Source: G963663315 sp965214205 (GTDB taxonomy: Bacteria > Pseudomonadota > Gammaproteobacteria > Arenicellales > Poriferihabitantaceae). Taken from it: DNA of 64,000 nucleotides. The notes beneath the pieces were generated by a model. It was not told the origin of the DNA. It saw nothing but the letters and a program-made list of their open reading frames with translations, and searched no databases. Positions 34,554 to 43,845 of this stretch are shown here, in pieces. The position numbers and the translations under genes were made by a program. The first letter of the stretch is position 1. Each line of letters starts with the position of its first letter. The stretch is taken from positions 62,001-126,000 of the forward strand of contig OZ243941.1 of the NCBI GenBank assembly GCA_965214205.1. Direction: 5' to 3'.

Positions 34554-35434
34554 GACTCTGTACTTTCCGACTTGAGAGTGGACGCGGACGCAGTCCCGCG
34601 GTCACGCCAGCCAATCGCGAACCCATTCGGATATCGCAAATCAACGGATTCCATTTCCGGGAACCGGGCCAACAGCCACAGATCCAGCGCCTCCAGAAAT
34701 CTCTGTACCCGTTCTTGTGAATTTCGAACCTCGACAATCAGGGTCACGTCCGCCGCCGTGTCGGCCGCCCGGTCATCCGGGTTGCCGGACTCATCCTGTA
34801 ATACGGGAGCGGCGACGCTGATCCTGAAATCAAGCAATCCGGTCGGGCTCAAACTCAATGCGTCCAGTGACAATCCGAGCGCCGCAAACTTTCCCGACCA
34901 TTGTTGAAACGTGTCCCAGACGACCTCAACCTGATCTTCGGGTCCATTCAATTGCGTCATCGCGCTGTGATCCCATTTTTCATTGGCCTTCCGCACCACC
35001 AGATCGCCCGCCAGACTTAACCATTTGTCTGTGCCCCAACGAGCGGCCAGTTCGGCTTCAACCACATTGACTGCAATGGTCGACGGCCACTTGCGGCGAA
35101 GTGAAGCGGAAAATACCCAGGGCAGTTGCTCAATCTCATATTCGAGCCGCTCGAGATTGAGCGAGAAGAAATTTCCATCGAGAGCATGCCGCACCACTTT
35201 TTTCACCTGTTCATCGCCGCCGTGCCCCGATTCGCCATAGACCTGAATTTCTTCTATTTGAAATTTGTCCGGCTGAAGCAGCCAGTCCGCAACGAACAAA
35301 ACCACCAACAGGGTCAGCAACAAGCGGCTAATCACGACTTCCCATCCTGAACGATTCGATGAATCCTGATTCCGGTCGTCAACCGCCGCTTCATCTGAAA
35401 TGGCGTTGTCTTCAATAGTCCGGGCGAATATCAT
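34550..35434 (-). CDS. ftsQ: Cell division protein FtsQ
   Basis: 294 aa. A ~30-residue cytoplasmic part, one membrane helix (ISRLLLTLLVVLFVADWLL, ~35-53), the POTRA domain (FQIEEIQVYGESGHGGDEQVKKVV..., ~58-130) and the beta domain with the conserved LPWVFSASLRRKWPSTIAVNVVEAELAARW. The C-terminal stretch is rich in Asp and Ser and more variable. FtsQ forms the FtsQLB complex with FtsL. It overlaps both neighbours by 4 bp (murB upstream, ftsA downstream). ddl, usual before ftsQ, is absent. Confidence 0.95.
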   Translation of the reverse strand: MIFARTIEDNAISDEAAVDDRNQDSSNRSGWEVVISRLLLTLLVVLFVADWLLQPDKFQIEEIQVYGESGHGGDEQVKKVVRHALDGNFFSLNLERLEYEIEQLPWVFSASLRRKWPSTIAVNVVEAELAARWGTDKWLSLAGDLVVRKANEKWDHSAMTQLNGPEDQVEVVWDTFQQWSGKFAALGLSLDALSLSPTGLLDFRISVAAPVLQDESGNPDDRAADTAADVTLIVEVRNSQERVQRFLEALDLWLLARFPEMESVDLRYPNGFAIGWRDRGTASASTLKSESTES

Positions 35435-36351
35435 TTTTCCCTACCCATAATGCGCACCTCAAGTTGCAGATCGACCCCGCAATTTTCCCGGACCCGGTCG
35501 CGCGCATGACCGATCAGCCGTTCGATATCCGCGGAACTCGCTCTGCCATCATTAATGATGAAGTTCGCGTGGAGTTCCGAAATACGAGCCCCGCCAATCG
35601 CACAGCCTTTCAATCCCGCCTGTTCAATCAGTTTTGCCGCGAAGTCCCCATCGGGATTCCTGAAAACCGAGCCCGCGTTCGCGCTTTGAACCGGTTGCGA
35701 CTGGTTCCTTTTCTGCAACAGGTCGCGCATGGCCGCCTTGCTGTCAAATCCGTCTCCCGCCTGCCGCAGCTTCAGTATGGCGCCGAGCAACCAGTGGTCA
35801 TCCGGAAGCTCGACCTGACGGTATCCATACCGGACTTCGGAACGCTCCATGAACATCCGGTTGCCGCCCCGGTCAACGCATTCGATGCGCTCAACCCATT
35901 CCCAGGTTTCTCCGCCGAAAGCGCCCGCGTTCATGACCAGCGCGCCGCCGAAGGACCCCGGCACCCCGGCCAGGAATTCAGCCCCGCTCAATCTGTTTTG
36001 CGCCGTTGTTCTCGCCACCCTGGAGCAGGATACGCCGGACTCAACGTAGACCCGGCCTGATGGCATCATCTCGATCCCGTTCAACCCTTTGGAAGTGCAG
36101 ATCACGATGCCTTCGACTCCTCCGTCCCGAATCAACAGGTTGCTGCCAAGTCCGATCCAGTGAATCTGCATTTCCTCAGGCAACCGCTTGAGCAGACTGA
36201 CCAGATCCTGCTTGTCGGACGGATAGTAGAAATAATCGGCGCTGCCTCCTGTCCGCCAACTGGTGTGTTTCGACATGGGCTCATTAACCCGCAACTGCCC
36301 CCTTGCGTCCCGCAAATAACAGGGTATCCGACTGGATATCTCAACCATCAT
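35431..36351 (-). CDS. murB: UDP-N-acetylenolpyruvoylglucosamine reductase
   Basis: 306 aa from the ATG at 36351, with a strong GGGAGG seven bases upstream; it overlaps the murC stop by 11 bp. FAD-binding parts: MSKHTSWRTGGSADYFYYPSD, GLGSNLLIRDGG and GVPGSFGGALVMNAGAFGGE; the catalytic Ser is in SANAGSVFRNP and a late Glu in LQLEVRIMG. Its compact form, without the E. coli insertion, is the type II MurB. It reduces enolpyruvyl-UDP-GlcNAc, the step after MurA. Confidence 0.97.
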   Translation of the reverse strand: MMVEISSRIPCYLRDARGQLRVNEPMSKHTSWRTGGSADYFYYPSDKQDLVSLLKRLPEEMQIHWIGLGSNLLIRDGGVEGIVICTSKGLNGIEMMPSGRVYVESGVSCSRVARTTAQNRLSGAEFLAGVPGSFGGALVMNAGAFGGETWEWVERIECVDRGGNRMFMERSEVRYGYRQVELPDDHWLLGAILKLRQAGDGFDSKAAMRDLLQKRNQSQPVQSANAGSVFRNPDGDFAAKLIEQAGLKGCAIGGARISELHANFIINDGRASSADIERLIGHARDRVRENCGVDLQLEVRIMGREK

Positions 36352-37753
36352 TGGCGACCTCCCTGCGGCCCGATTGCAGTTGTAACGCCAGATTATGAGA
36401 GAACCGGCCAATATCTCCGGCTCCCAATGTCAGGAGAATGTCACTGCCTTGCGCCAGACCGGGCAGGATATCGTTCAGGGTTTTGAGCGATTCCGTGAAA
36501 ACAGGCTCGCCGCCCAGTTGCCGGATAGCGCGGCACAGGGAACGGCCATCCGCCCCCGCTATCGATTGCTCACCGGCGGGATAGACTTCTGTAACCACAA
36601 GATTTTCCACTTTCGCCAGCACATGCACAAAATCGTCGAACAAATCCCGGGTCCGGGTAAAACGATGAGGCTGGAACACGACCAGGATTTTTCTTCCGGG
36701 ATAGCAATCCTGACACGCCTGCAGGGTTGCCGCGATTTCCGTCGGATGATGGGCATAGTCATCCACCATCTCGACAAGACGCGACCCGAACCGGACAACG
36801 CCCAACTGCTGAAAGCGGCGTCCGATTCCCTGGAATCCGGACAGGGCTTCCCTGATTGAGTCCGTTTTCAGTCCGAGTTTATACGCGATCGCGATCGCGG
36901 CCAGCGCATTCTGAACATTGTGAACCCCCGGCATCGCCACCCGGAATTCCCCGATTGACTCTCCGTAACGCAATACACTGAATGAACTGTGGCGGCCTGT
37001 CTGGGAAATTCCGACAGCCTGATAGTCCACATCATCGGTCAACCCGTAACTCTCGAAAGGTTTTCTCAACCGGTCCGCGATTTCCCGGACAGCCGGATCG
37101 TCAAAGCATAATATCGCCAGACCATAGAACGGCAGATTGTGGAGAAACTCCAGACAGGTCTGTTTCAGTTGATTGAAATCACCGTCATAAGTCTCCATGT
37201 GGTCCTGGTCGATGTTGGTCACGACCGCCATCTGGGGCTGCAAATGTAAAAATGAGGCATCGCTTTCATCCGCTTCAGCCACCATGTACTCGCCCTTGCC
37301 CAGTCTGGCATTACTGTGCATACTGTTGACCACGCCGCCGACGATCAGGGTCGGATCAATCCCGGCTCCGGCCAGAACCGCCCCGATCAGACTGGTTGTG
37401 GTGGTCTTCCCGTGGGTGCCGGCCACTGCAATTCCCTTCCTGAACCGCATCAGTTCTCCCAGCATTTCGGCGCGCGGCACCAGCGGCACGGATTGATGCA
37501 GCGCCGCCTGGATCTCACTGTTCGTCTTCTCAAGGGCGCTTGAATACACCACCGCGTCGGCGCCCTCGATATTGGACGCGTCATGACCGATGAATATGGT
37601 CGCCCCCGCCTTTTCGAGCCGGTCGATAATCCTCGTTCTGGAAATATCCGACCCTGAAATCCGGAATCCCAGGTCAAGCAGAACTTCGGCAATGCCACTC
37701 ATGCCAATGCCGCCAATGCCGACAAAGTGAATGTGCCTCACGAATTCACGCAT
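36341..37753 (-). CDS. murC: UDP-N-acetylmuramate-L-alanine ligase
   Basis: 470 aa. N-terminal HFVGIGGIGMSGIAEVL (UDP-binding), the ATP P-loop GTHGKTTTTSL (~residues 115-125), EADESDASFLHLQP, and the C-terminal VDDYAHHPTEIAATL and FQPHRFTRTRDLFDDF. It adds the first amino acid to UDP-MurNAc. It overlaps murG by 8 bp and murB by 11 bp. Confidence 0.98.
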   Translation of the reverse strand: MREFVRHIHFVGIGGIGMSGIAEVLLDLGFRISGSDISRTRIIDRLEKAGATIFIGHDASNIEGADAVVYSSALEKTNSEIQAALHQSVPLVPRAEMLGELMRFRKGIAVAGTHGKTTTTSLIGAVLAGAGIDPTLIVGGVVNSMHSNARLGKGEYMVAEADESDASFLHLQPQMAVVTNIDQDHMETYDGDFNQLKQTCLEFLHNLPFYGLAILCFDDPAVREIADRLRKPFESYGLTDDVDYQAVGISQTGRHSSFSVLRYGESIGEFRVAMPGVHNVQNALAAIAIAYKLGLKTDSIREALSGFQGIGRRFQQLGVVRFGSRLVEMVDDYAHHPTEIAATLQACQDCYPGRKILVVFQPHRFTRTRDLFDDFVHVLAKVENLVVTEVYPAGEQSIAGADGRSLCRAIRQLGGEPVFTESLKTLNDILPGLAQGSDILLTLGAGDIGRFSHNLALQLQSGRREVANDG

Positions 37754-38816
37754 GCATCACCTCCAGGCATCGGGCCACTACATCCTGTGTCGCCCCGGGT
37801 TTTGCCAATTCCCTCGCGGAATTTGCCATCGCCGCCAGCCTGCCCCGGTCACGTTCCAGGCCGGACAGGATTCCCAGCCATTCTCCCTTGGCGAACGACT
37901 CCTCCCGGACCATGAACGCGGCCTGATTCCGGACCAGATAATCGGCGTTCGCGGCCTGATGATCACTCACGGCATGCGGATACGGCACAAAAATCGCCAC
38001 CACGCCGGCGCAACAGATCTCCGAGACGGTCATCGCCCCCGAGCGGCAGATGATGATATCGCACCATTCGTAAGCCTTTGCCATATCCTCGATAAACGGC
38101 TCGACCCGACAGCGGATTCCCGCCTGCCGCCAGGCTTCGCCGGACTCATCGGCCGCGCGCTGCCCGCATTGATGCCAGATATCGAGTTCAGGGACGCCGG
38201 CCGACTTCAGCAGTCCCGGCAATTCCCGATTGAAGACAGACGCCCCTTGACTGCCGCCGGTCACCAGTATTCTCAAGGCTCCGGTTCTGTTGGCCAGTCG
38301 CAGTGACGGCGCCGGAATTTCGGTAATATCCGGTCTTACCGGATTGCCGACCCAGATGAAATTCCGGATACCCCGCGCCTGGGGGAAGCCGGTCAGTACA
38401 CTTTTGCTGAAGCGCGCCAGCCACCGATTGGTCAGCCCGGCCACCATGTTCTGTTCATGCAGCAGCACCGGCAGCCGCAACGCCGCGGCCGTCAACCCGC
38501 CCGGCCCCGATACAAACCCGCCCATACCCAGTACGGCTTCGGGCCGGTATTTCCGGATTAACCGGAATGTCTGTGTCATCGCCTTAAACAGCAGCAACAG
38601 CGTTCTCGCTTTTCTCAATAGCCCACCGTTCCTGAGTCCCCGGATGTCAATCGGATCAAACGCGATGCCGGATTCGGGAACCACTCGCGCCTCCATGCCG
38701 CCGGAGGTGCCGATCCAGTTGATATCAACGCCCTTGTCGATCAACGCTTTCGCGACCGCCAGCGCCGGCATGACGTGCCCGCCCGTCCCCCCTGCCATAA
38801 TCATCATCCGGGTCAC
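37746..38816 (-). CDS. murG: Undecaprenyl-PP-MurNAc-pentapeptide GlcNAc transferase MurG
   Basis: 356 aa, GT-B fold. G-loop 1 MAGGTGGHVMPALAVA, G-loop 2 LGMGGFVSGPGGLTA, LHEQNMVAGLTNRWLA, the TGGSQGASVFN loop and the C-terminal UDP-GlcNAc site CRSGAMTVSEICCAGVVAIFVPYPHAVSDHQAANA. MurG makes lipid II at the inner face of the membrane. It overlaps ftsW by 4 bp. Confidence 0.98.
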   Translation of the reverse strand: MTRMMIMAGGTGGHVMPALAVAKALIDKGVDINWIGTSGGMEARVVPESGIAFDPIDIRGLRNGGLLRKARTLLLLFKAMTQTFRLIRKYRPEAVLGMGGFVSGPGGLTAAALRLPVLLHEQNMVAGLTNRWLARFSKSVLTGFPQARGIRNFIWVGNPVRPDITEIPAPSLRLANRTGALRILVTGGSQGASVFNRELPGLLKSAGVPELDIWHQCGQRAADESGEAWRQAGIRCRVEPFIEDMAKAYEWCDIIICRSGAMTVSEICCAGVVAIFVPYPHAVSDHQAANADYLVRNQAAFMVREESFAKGEWLGILSGLERDRGRLAAMANSARELAKPGATQDVVARCLEVMHA

Positions 38817-39979
38817 CGGTCACCCCCGGATTGCAGACGGGTGTACCGACTGATGGCGAACAACAGGCCAACCGCCGCCATACTGCTCAACATGCTGCTG
38901 CCGCCATAGCTCATCAGTGGCAGGGTCAGGCCCTTGGTCGGCAGCAACCCGGTATTCACGCCCGTGTGCACCGTGGCCTGCAAGACCAGAATGAAGCCTG
39001 TTCCCTGCGCCAGAAGCCCGGAAAACCGAAGTCCCTGCGCTAATGCCTGTTGTCCGATAACCAGGGTGAGAAACAGGAACGCCGCAAACAACGACAACAC
39101 GCAGAATATACCGATTGCCCCAAGTTCCTCGCCGATGATGGCGATCAGGAAATCATTGCCTGCATGCGGCAGGTAGGACAGTTTCTGTATACTGCTGCCG
39201 AGACCGGTCCCGAACCACTCCCCCCGGCCAATCGCGATCAATGACTGCACCAGTTGAAAGCCTGATCCAAACGGATCCGCCCACGGATCCCTGTAGCTGA
39301 GCAACCGGACCACCCGATAAGGCTCCATCCACAGGATCAGCGTCATCAGACCGGTGACAACCACGATGCTGATCGCAAGGTGTGAAATCCGCACGCCCCC
39401 CAGCAGCATCATGACGGCAATCGTAGCCAGGATCACAACCGTAGAGCCAAAGTCAGGCTGGAGCAGCAGCAATAACCCGAGAGCGCCCGCCACCCATCCT
39501 ATATTGGTGACTCCGACCCGGAATAAATGCAAGCTGTCCTTTTTTCTGGCCAGGTAGTCCGCGAAATAAATGATTGCGGCAATTTTTGCGAACTCCGCCG
39601 GTTGCAGACGGATTTCACCCAGTCCAATCCAGCGGGAGCTGCCATTGACCTCCACGCCCAGACCGGTGAATACCAATGCCAGTAACAGGAATGTTCCGAG
39701 CAGCAGGTAAATCTTGTTCACTCTCTCCAGCCAGTCTATACGGATGGATGCCGCGGCCCACAAGACAACCGCGCCCGCTCCGATGTGCATAAAATGCCGG
39801 ATCAACTGGGCGAAGTTGACATCCTGGGCCTGCCCCCTGGCAATGGTGGCTGAAAACACCATGATCGTACCGATTGATATCAGAGCGGTCACAACCAGCG
39901 CCAGCCAATGGGCCGGATTCCCGGTCAGCAACGTCTTTTTGATCGAATTCATCGAAACCGGTCTAGCCTGCTGGTTCAT
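38813..39979 (-). CDS. ftsW: Peptidoglycan glycosyltransferase FtsW
   Basis: 388 aa from the ATG at 39979, with GGAGG five bases upstream; the ATG at 39982 is equivalent. The frame extends to 40183 inside murD, but that part is not hydrophobic or conserved. Ten or so membrane helices. SEDS-family marks: NGSSRWIGLGEIRLQPAEFAKIA, LLLQPDFGSTVV, the putative catalytic-Asp loop LPHAGNDFLIAIIGEELG and the terminal GLTLPLMSYGGSSML. FtsW polymerises septal glycan with FtsI, which is in the same operon. Confidence 0.97.
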   Translation of the reverse strand: MNQQARPVSMNSIKKTLLTGNPAHWLALVVTALISIGTIMVFSATIARGQAQDVNFAQLIRHFMHIGAGAVVLWAAASIRIDWLERVNKIYLLLGTFLLLALVFTGLGVEVNGSSRWIGLGEIRLQPAEFAKIAAIIYFADYLARKKDSLHLFRVGVTNIGWVAGALGLLLLLQPDFGSTVVILATIAVMMLLGGVRISHLAISIVVVTGLMTLILWMEPYRVVRLLSYRDPWADPFGSGFQLVQSLIAIGRGEWFGTGLGSSIQKLSYLPHAGNDFLIAIIGEELGAIGIFCVLSLFAAFLFLTLVIGQQALAQGLRFSGLLAQGTGFILVLQATVHTGVNTGLLPTKGLTLPLMSYGGSSMLSSMAAVGLLFAISRYTRLQSGGDR

Positions 39980-41336
39980 CATCCCCTCCACCGCCGACCA
40001 GCTCCAGAACCCGTTGTTTGAACCGGTTGCCCCGATGCGCATAGCTGTCGAACATGTCATAACTCGCGCATGCCGGAGAAAACAAAACGGTGTCTCCGGG
40101 CCTTGCCAGACGGAAAGACCGTTCCACGGCCTCATCCAGAGCGCCCACACGGGTCGCGCTGGACGCGCGTTTGAAACAGGCAAGGATTACTTCAGCGTCC
40201 TCACCGTAAACAAAGGAGTGAGCCACCTTGTCATGGATCACGTCGGCCAACTCAGAAAAGTCGGCGCCCTTCCCCTGGCCGCCGAGGATCAGGATGATGG
40301 GTTGGCGCAACCCCTTGATCGCTGCAATCGTGGCGCCTGGATTTGTGCCCTTGGAATCATTGATCCATTTGACCTGATTGAGCTCTCTCACCATTTCGCA
40401 ACGGTGGGGTAAACCGCGATAGTCGAGCGCCGCCTGAATCACATCCGGCGTCAACCTCACCCCGGCCGACTCCACCAGAGCGAATGCCGCCAGCGCGTTG
40501 GCGACATTCTGCTCGCCCTGCAACGTCATTTGATTAACCCGCGCAAGCGCTTTCTCTCCATGCATCATCAGACGCTCCCCGCCGGACTCGACAATGCCGA
40601 AATCCCCGGCTTCGTCCGGAGCGTTCAGGCCAAAGCTCGGACCAGGGAGGCCGCTTGTCATCCTGCGCGCGGTTATCCGGTCATCGCGGTTGACAATGCG
40701 GCGCCGGGCATGATGGAAAATCCGGAATTTGGCATCAGCGTAATCGTGAAGACCCGGATACCGGTCCATGTGATCGGCGCTGATATTGAGAACCACTGCG
40801 GCAACCGGTTTGAGTGTCCGGGTATTTTCCAACTGAAAGCTGGACAACTCGAGCACATGGAAATCAGGACTCTCACCCTCAAGCAGGTCCAGCGCCGGGG
40901 CGCCGATGTTCCCCCCGGTCTTGACGGCGTTACCCGCGGCCAACAGCATGTTGGTAACCAGCATGGTCACTGTCGATTTGCCATTCGAGCCGGTAATCGC
41001 GATCACGGGCGCGTCCACGCTGCGCGCAAAAAGCTCTATGTCACTGATCAACGGCCTTTTACTGCTACGGCCCTTACTCGCGACCTTGATGCCCGGACTG
41101 GTGATGACCTCGTCAAACTCGGCAAAACGTTCATAGGGAATACCGCCCGTCACCAGCTCCACATCCGGGAATCGCTTTTTCACCTGGCCCAGATACGGCG
41201 GCAGATCGCGCGAATCGGCTGCCGTAATCCGGCAATCAGTTTGCGCGAGATGGCGGATGACCGAAAAACCGGTCATACCGAGGCCGACTACCAGAGCGGA
41301 TTCCTGAACAGGTTGTATGGATTCAGTCACAATCAA
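39963..41336 (-). CDS. murD: UDP-N-acetylmuramoylalanine-D-glutamate ligase
   Basis: 457 aa. N-terminal ALVVGLGMTGFSVIRHL, the P-loop ITGSNGKSTVTML (~residues 113-125), ELSSFQLENTRTLKP, the conserved NISADHMDRY, and the C-terminal NDSKGTNPGATIAAI with the Lys/Asn contacts and LFSPACASYDMFDSYAHRGNRF. It adds D-Glu to UDP-MurNAc-L-Ala. It starts 11 bp after mraY and overlaps ftsW by 17 bp. Confidence 0.98.
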   Translation of the reverse strand: MIVTESIQPVQESALVVGLGMTGFSVIRHLAQTDCRITAADSRDLPPYLGQVKKRFPDVELVTGGIPYERFAEFDEVITSPGIKVASKGRSSKRPLISDIELFARSVDAPVIAITGSNGKSTVTMLVTNMLLAAGNAVKTGGNIGAPALDLLEGESPDFHVLELSSFQLENTRTLKPVAAVVLNISADHMDRYPGLHDYADAKFRIFHHARRRIVNRDDRITARRMTSGLPGPSFGLNAPDEAGDFGIVESGGERLMMHGEKALARVNQMTLQGEQNVANALAAFALVESAGVRLTPDVIQAALDYRGLPHRCEMVRELNQVKWINDSKGTNPGATIAAIKGLRQPIILILGGQGKGADFSELADVIHDKVAHSFVYGEDAEVILACFKRASSATRVGALDEAVERSFRLARPGDTVLFSPACASYDMFDSYAHRGNRFKQRVLELVGGGGDDEPAG

Positions 41337-41347
41337 TGCCCGCGCCC

Positions 41348-42430
41348 TCAGCGAATCTTCAATGTCGCCAGCCCGATCAATACCAGAATCAGGCTGATTA
41401 TCCAGAACCGAACGATCACCCTGGGCTCAGGCCAACCTTTCAATTCGAAATGGTGATGCAGCGGGGCCATCTTGAAAATCCGCCTGCCAATCAGTTTGTA
41501 AGAGGCGACCTGCAATATGACCGAAACCGTTTCCACAACAAAAATTCCGCCCATGACGATCAACACGATTTCCTGGCGGACGATAACCGCGACGATTCCG
41601 ATTGCCGCGCCCAGGGAAAGGGCGCCGATATCTCCCATGAAAACCTGGGCCGGATAAGTATTGAACCAAAGAAACCCAAGACCGCCGCCCACCAGCGCCG
41701 AACAGAAAACCAGCACCTCCCCCGCCCCTGGAATATAGGGAATACCCAGATAGGAAGAGAAATTCAGATTGCCGGTCACATAGGCGAAGACTCCCAACGC
41801 TCCAGCCACCATAACGGCCGGCATGATCGCCAACCCGTCGAGACCGTCGGTCAGGTTAACGGCATTGCTGGTGCCAACCACCACCAGCCAGGTCAAGCCG
41901 ATGAAACCCCAGCCCAGCGGGATTGCGATATCCTTGAATAGTGGAACCAGCAATTCGGTTTCCGCCGGCAGATTCGCCGTCTGAAACAGGAAAACCGCCA
42001 CCGCCAGCCCCGAAACACTCTGAAAAAAGAACTTGTTCCTGGCTCCCATCCCCCTGGGGTTCTTGTCAACCAGCTTGCGATAATCATCGACCCAGCCGAT
42101 CACCCCGAAGGCAATCGTTGTAAACAGGATCGCCCAGATGTAGCGATTGAACAAATCGCCCCAGAGCAGCGTCGCCACCACCACAGCGAACAGGATCAGC
42201 GCTCCGCCCATGGTCGGCGTACCGACTTTGCTGAAATGCGTGGGCGGACCTTCCGCCCGCACAGTCTGCTCAATCTGGTACTCACTGAGCTTACGGATCA
42301 TGACCGGGCCAAAGACAAAAAATATGCCGATCGCGGTCAGTACCCCGCAGATCCCGCGGAACGTCAGGTATCGGAATACATTGAAAAAGCTGTAATCCCG
42401 CGCAAGGTTTTCAAACAGCCAGGTCAGCAT
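41348..42430 (-). CDS. mraY: Phospho-MurNAc-pentapeptide translocase MraY
   Basis: 360 aa from the ATG at 42430, identical in length to E. coli MraY; the open frame to 42658 lies inside murF. Ten-helix membrane enzyme with the three acidic motifs: GVIGWVDDYRKLVDKNPRGM, SNAVNLTDGLDGLAI and the FMGDIGALSLG loop, plus the HHHFELKGWPE segment. It forms lipid I on undecaprenyl phosphate. The start overlaps the murF stop by 7 bp. Confidence 0.98.
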   Translation of the reverse strand: MLTWLFENLARDYSFFNVFRYLTFRGICGVLTAIGIFFVFGPVMIRKLSEYQIEQTVRAEGPPTHFSKVGTPTMGGALILFAVVVATLLWGDLFNRYIWAILFTTIAFGVIGWVDDYRKLVDKNPRGMGARNKFFFQSVSGLAVAVFLFQTANLPAETELLVPLFKDIAIPLGWGFIGLTWLVVVGTSNAVNLTDGLDGLAIMPAVMVAGALGVFAYVTGNLNFSSYLGIPYIPGAGEVLVFCSALVGGGLGFLWFNTYPAQVFMGDIGALSLGAAIGIVAVIVRQEIVLIVMGGIFVVETVSVILQVASYKLIGRRIFKMAPLHHHFELKGWPEPRVIVRFWIISLILVLIGLATLKIR

Positions 42431-43845
42431 ACGCGGCCACCCTTTTCCGGTCGGGAATTCAGATCCGCCTCGACCACCTGATGCACCAGATTTTCCATGC
42501 GCGAAGACCGTGAACCCTTGACCAGCATCACCACATCCGGGGCCAGGATCCGCTTCGCGGCTTGCTGCAGCTCCTCCATACTGTCGAAAACCCAGGCGCT
42601 GTCCCCGAAACGTCCCGCATAAAAACGGGCATGGTCGTTGGGGTCCCGCGAATAGCAATACAGGTGATCAATCCCCTGGATTTTCGCGTACTCTCCCACT
42701 TCCTCATGCAACTGCGGACTGGTTTCCCCCAATTCCGCCATGGCCCCGAGCGCCAGGACTTTTTTACCCCCGCATTCCCGCAAAACGTTAATTGCCGCCT
42801 TCATGGACGCCGGATTGGCGTTATAACTGTCGTCGATCACGGTGGAACCGTTCAATCCCGTCCTGACATCGAGGCGGCCGACCACCCCGGATACCGTTTC
42901 CAGTCCGTCCTTTATCATGTCAAGGCCGATGCCTGCGGCAAAACCGACAGCGGACGCCGCCAGCGCGTTCATGATGTTATGGCGGCCCGGCAACGGCAGA
43001 TTGACCGGAATCTCCTGATCCGCCACCCGCAGATCGAACCGGCTTGCGCGGGCATCCAGCTCGGCGTTTCGGGCGCTCACATCGGCGCCGGCGTCCATCG
43101 CAAAGCGGACAATCGTGACTCCGGGACGGGAAGCCTGCAACCCGGCCACCCACTCGTCGTGGAATTCATCATCGGCATTGACAATCGCGACGCCCGAATC
43201 CGGCAACCCCAGGAAGATTGCGGATTTTTCGACAGCGATCTGCCGAGCGCTTCCAAGCCCCTCCAGATGAGCGGGGGCCACATTATTGATCAGCGCTATG
43301 GTCGGGCCGGCCAGCCGGGCAAGATATTCAATTTCCCCCGGATGACTGGTTCCCATTTCAATGACCGCGAAACGATGCTGGCCGGTCAGCTTCAACAGGG
43401 TAAGCGGCACTCCCCACTGATTGTTGAAACTCTTCGAAGGAGCCAGACACCGCCCCGACCGCCCCAGTATCGAAGCGGTCATTGCGGTCACAGTGGTTTT
43501 CCCGTTACTGCCAGTAATCGCGGCCACCGGGATGTCGAACCGGGACCGCCACTCCTTGCCCAGTTGACCCAAAGCAGCCGTGGTATCCGGCGCCTCGATC
43601 AGGGTCAGCTTCGATTCGACCTCCGACGCCGCGACAGATGTCCGGTTGGACACTATGGCGCCGACCGCGCCCATGGCGCCAGCCTGGGGCAAAAACGCGT
43701 GACCGTCAAACCTTTCTCCGGGGATCGCCACGAACAGCCCGCCCGGCCTGACTGCCCTGGAATCCGTACTCACCGAGGTGAATTCGGCGTCATTTCCCGA
43801 CATCGTTCCCTGAACGATGCGGGCCGCTTCGGATAACATCAGCAT
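42424..43845 (-). CDS. murF: UDP-MurNAc-tripeptide-D-Ala-D-Ala ligase
   Basis: 473 aa. N-terminal substrate domain with VSTDSRAVRPGGLFVAIPGERFDGH, P-loop ITGSNGKTTVTAM (~residue 111), EMGTSHPGEIEYL, NVAPAHLEGLGS, and the C-terminal DDSYNANPASMKAAI and LGAMAELGETSPQLHEEVG. It adds the D-Ala-D-Ala dipeptide; the Ddl enzyme that makes it is not in this cluster. It overlaps murE and mraY by 7 bp each. Confidence 0.98.
   Translation of the reverse strand: MLMLSEAARIVQGTMSGNDAEFTSVSTDSRAVRPGGLFVAIPGERFDGHAFLPQAGAMGAVGAIVSNRTSVAASEVESKLTLIEAPDTTAALGQLGKEWRSRFDIPVAAITGSNGKTTVTAMTASILGRSGRCLAPSKSFNNQWGVPLTLLKLTGQHRFAVIEMGTSHPGEIEYLARLAGPTIALINNVAPAHLEGLGSARQIAVEKSAIFLGLPDSGVAIVNADDEFHDEWVAGLQASRPGVTIVRFAMDAGADVSARNAELDARASRFDLRVADQEIPVNLPLPGRHNIMNALAASAVGFAAGIGLDMIKDGLETVSGVVGRLDVRTGLNGSTVIDDSYNANPASMKAAINVLRECGGKKVLALGAMAELGETSPQLHEEVGEYAKIQGIDHLYCYSRDPNDHARFYAGRFGDSAWVFDSMEELQQAAKRILAPDVVMLVKGSRSSRMENLVHQVVEADLNSRPEKGGRVC

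Noticed and set aside
40530..41456. 308-aa open frame on the plus strand opposite murD
   Set aside because: murD on the minus strand is unmistakable; this frame shows no motif.
42562..43836. 424-aa open frame on the plus strand opposite murF
   Set aside because: It mirrors murF codon by codon, has no recognisable domain or ribosome site, and is rich in Arg, Gln and His, as expected for the antisense of a GC-rich gene.
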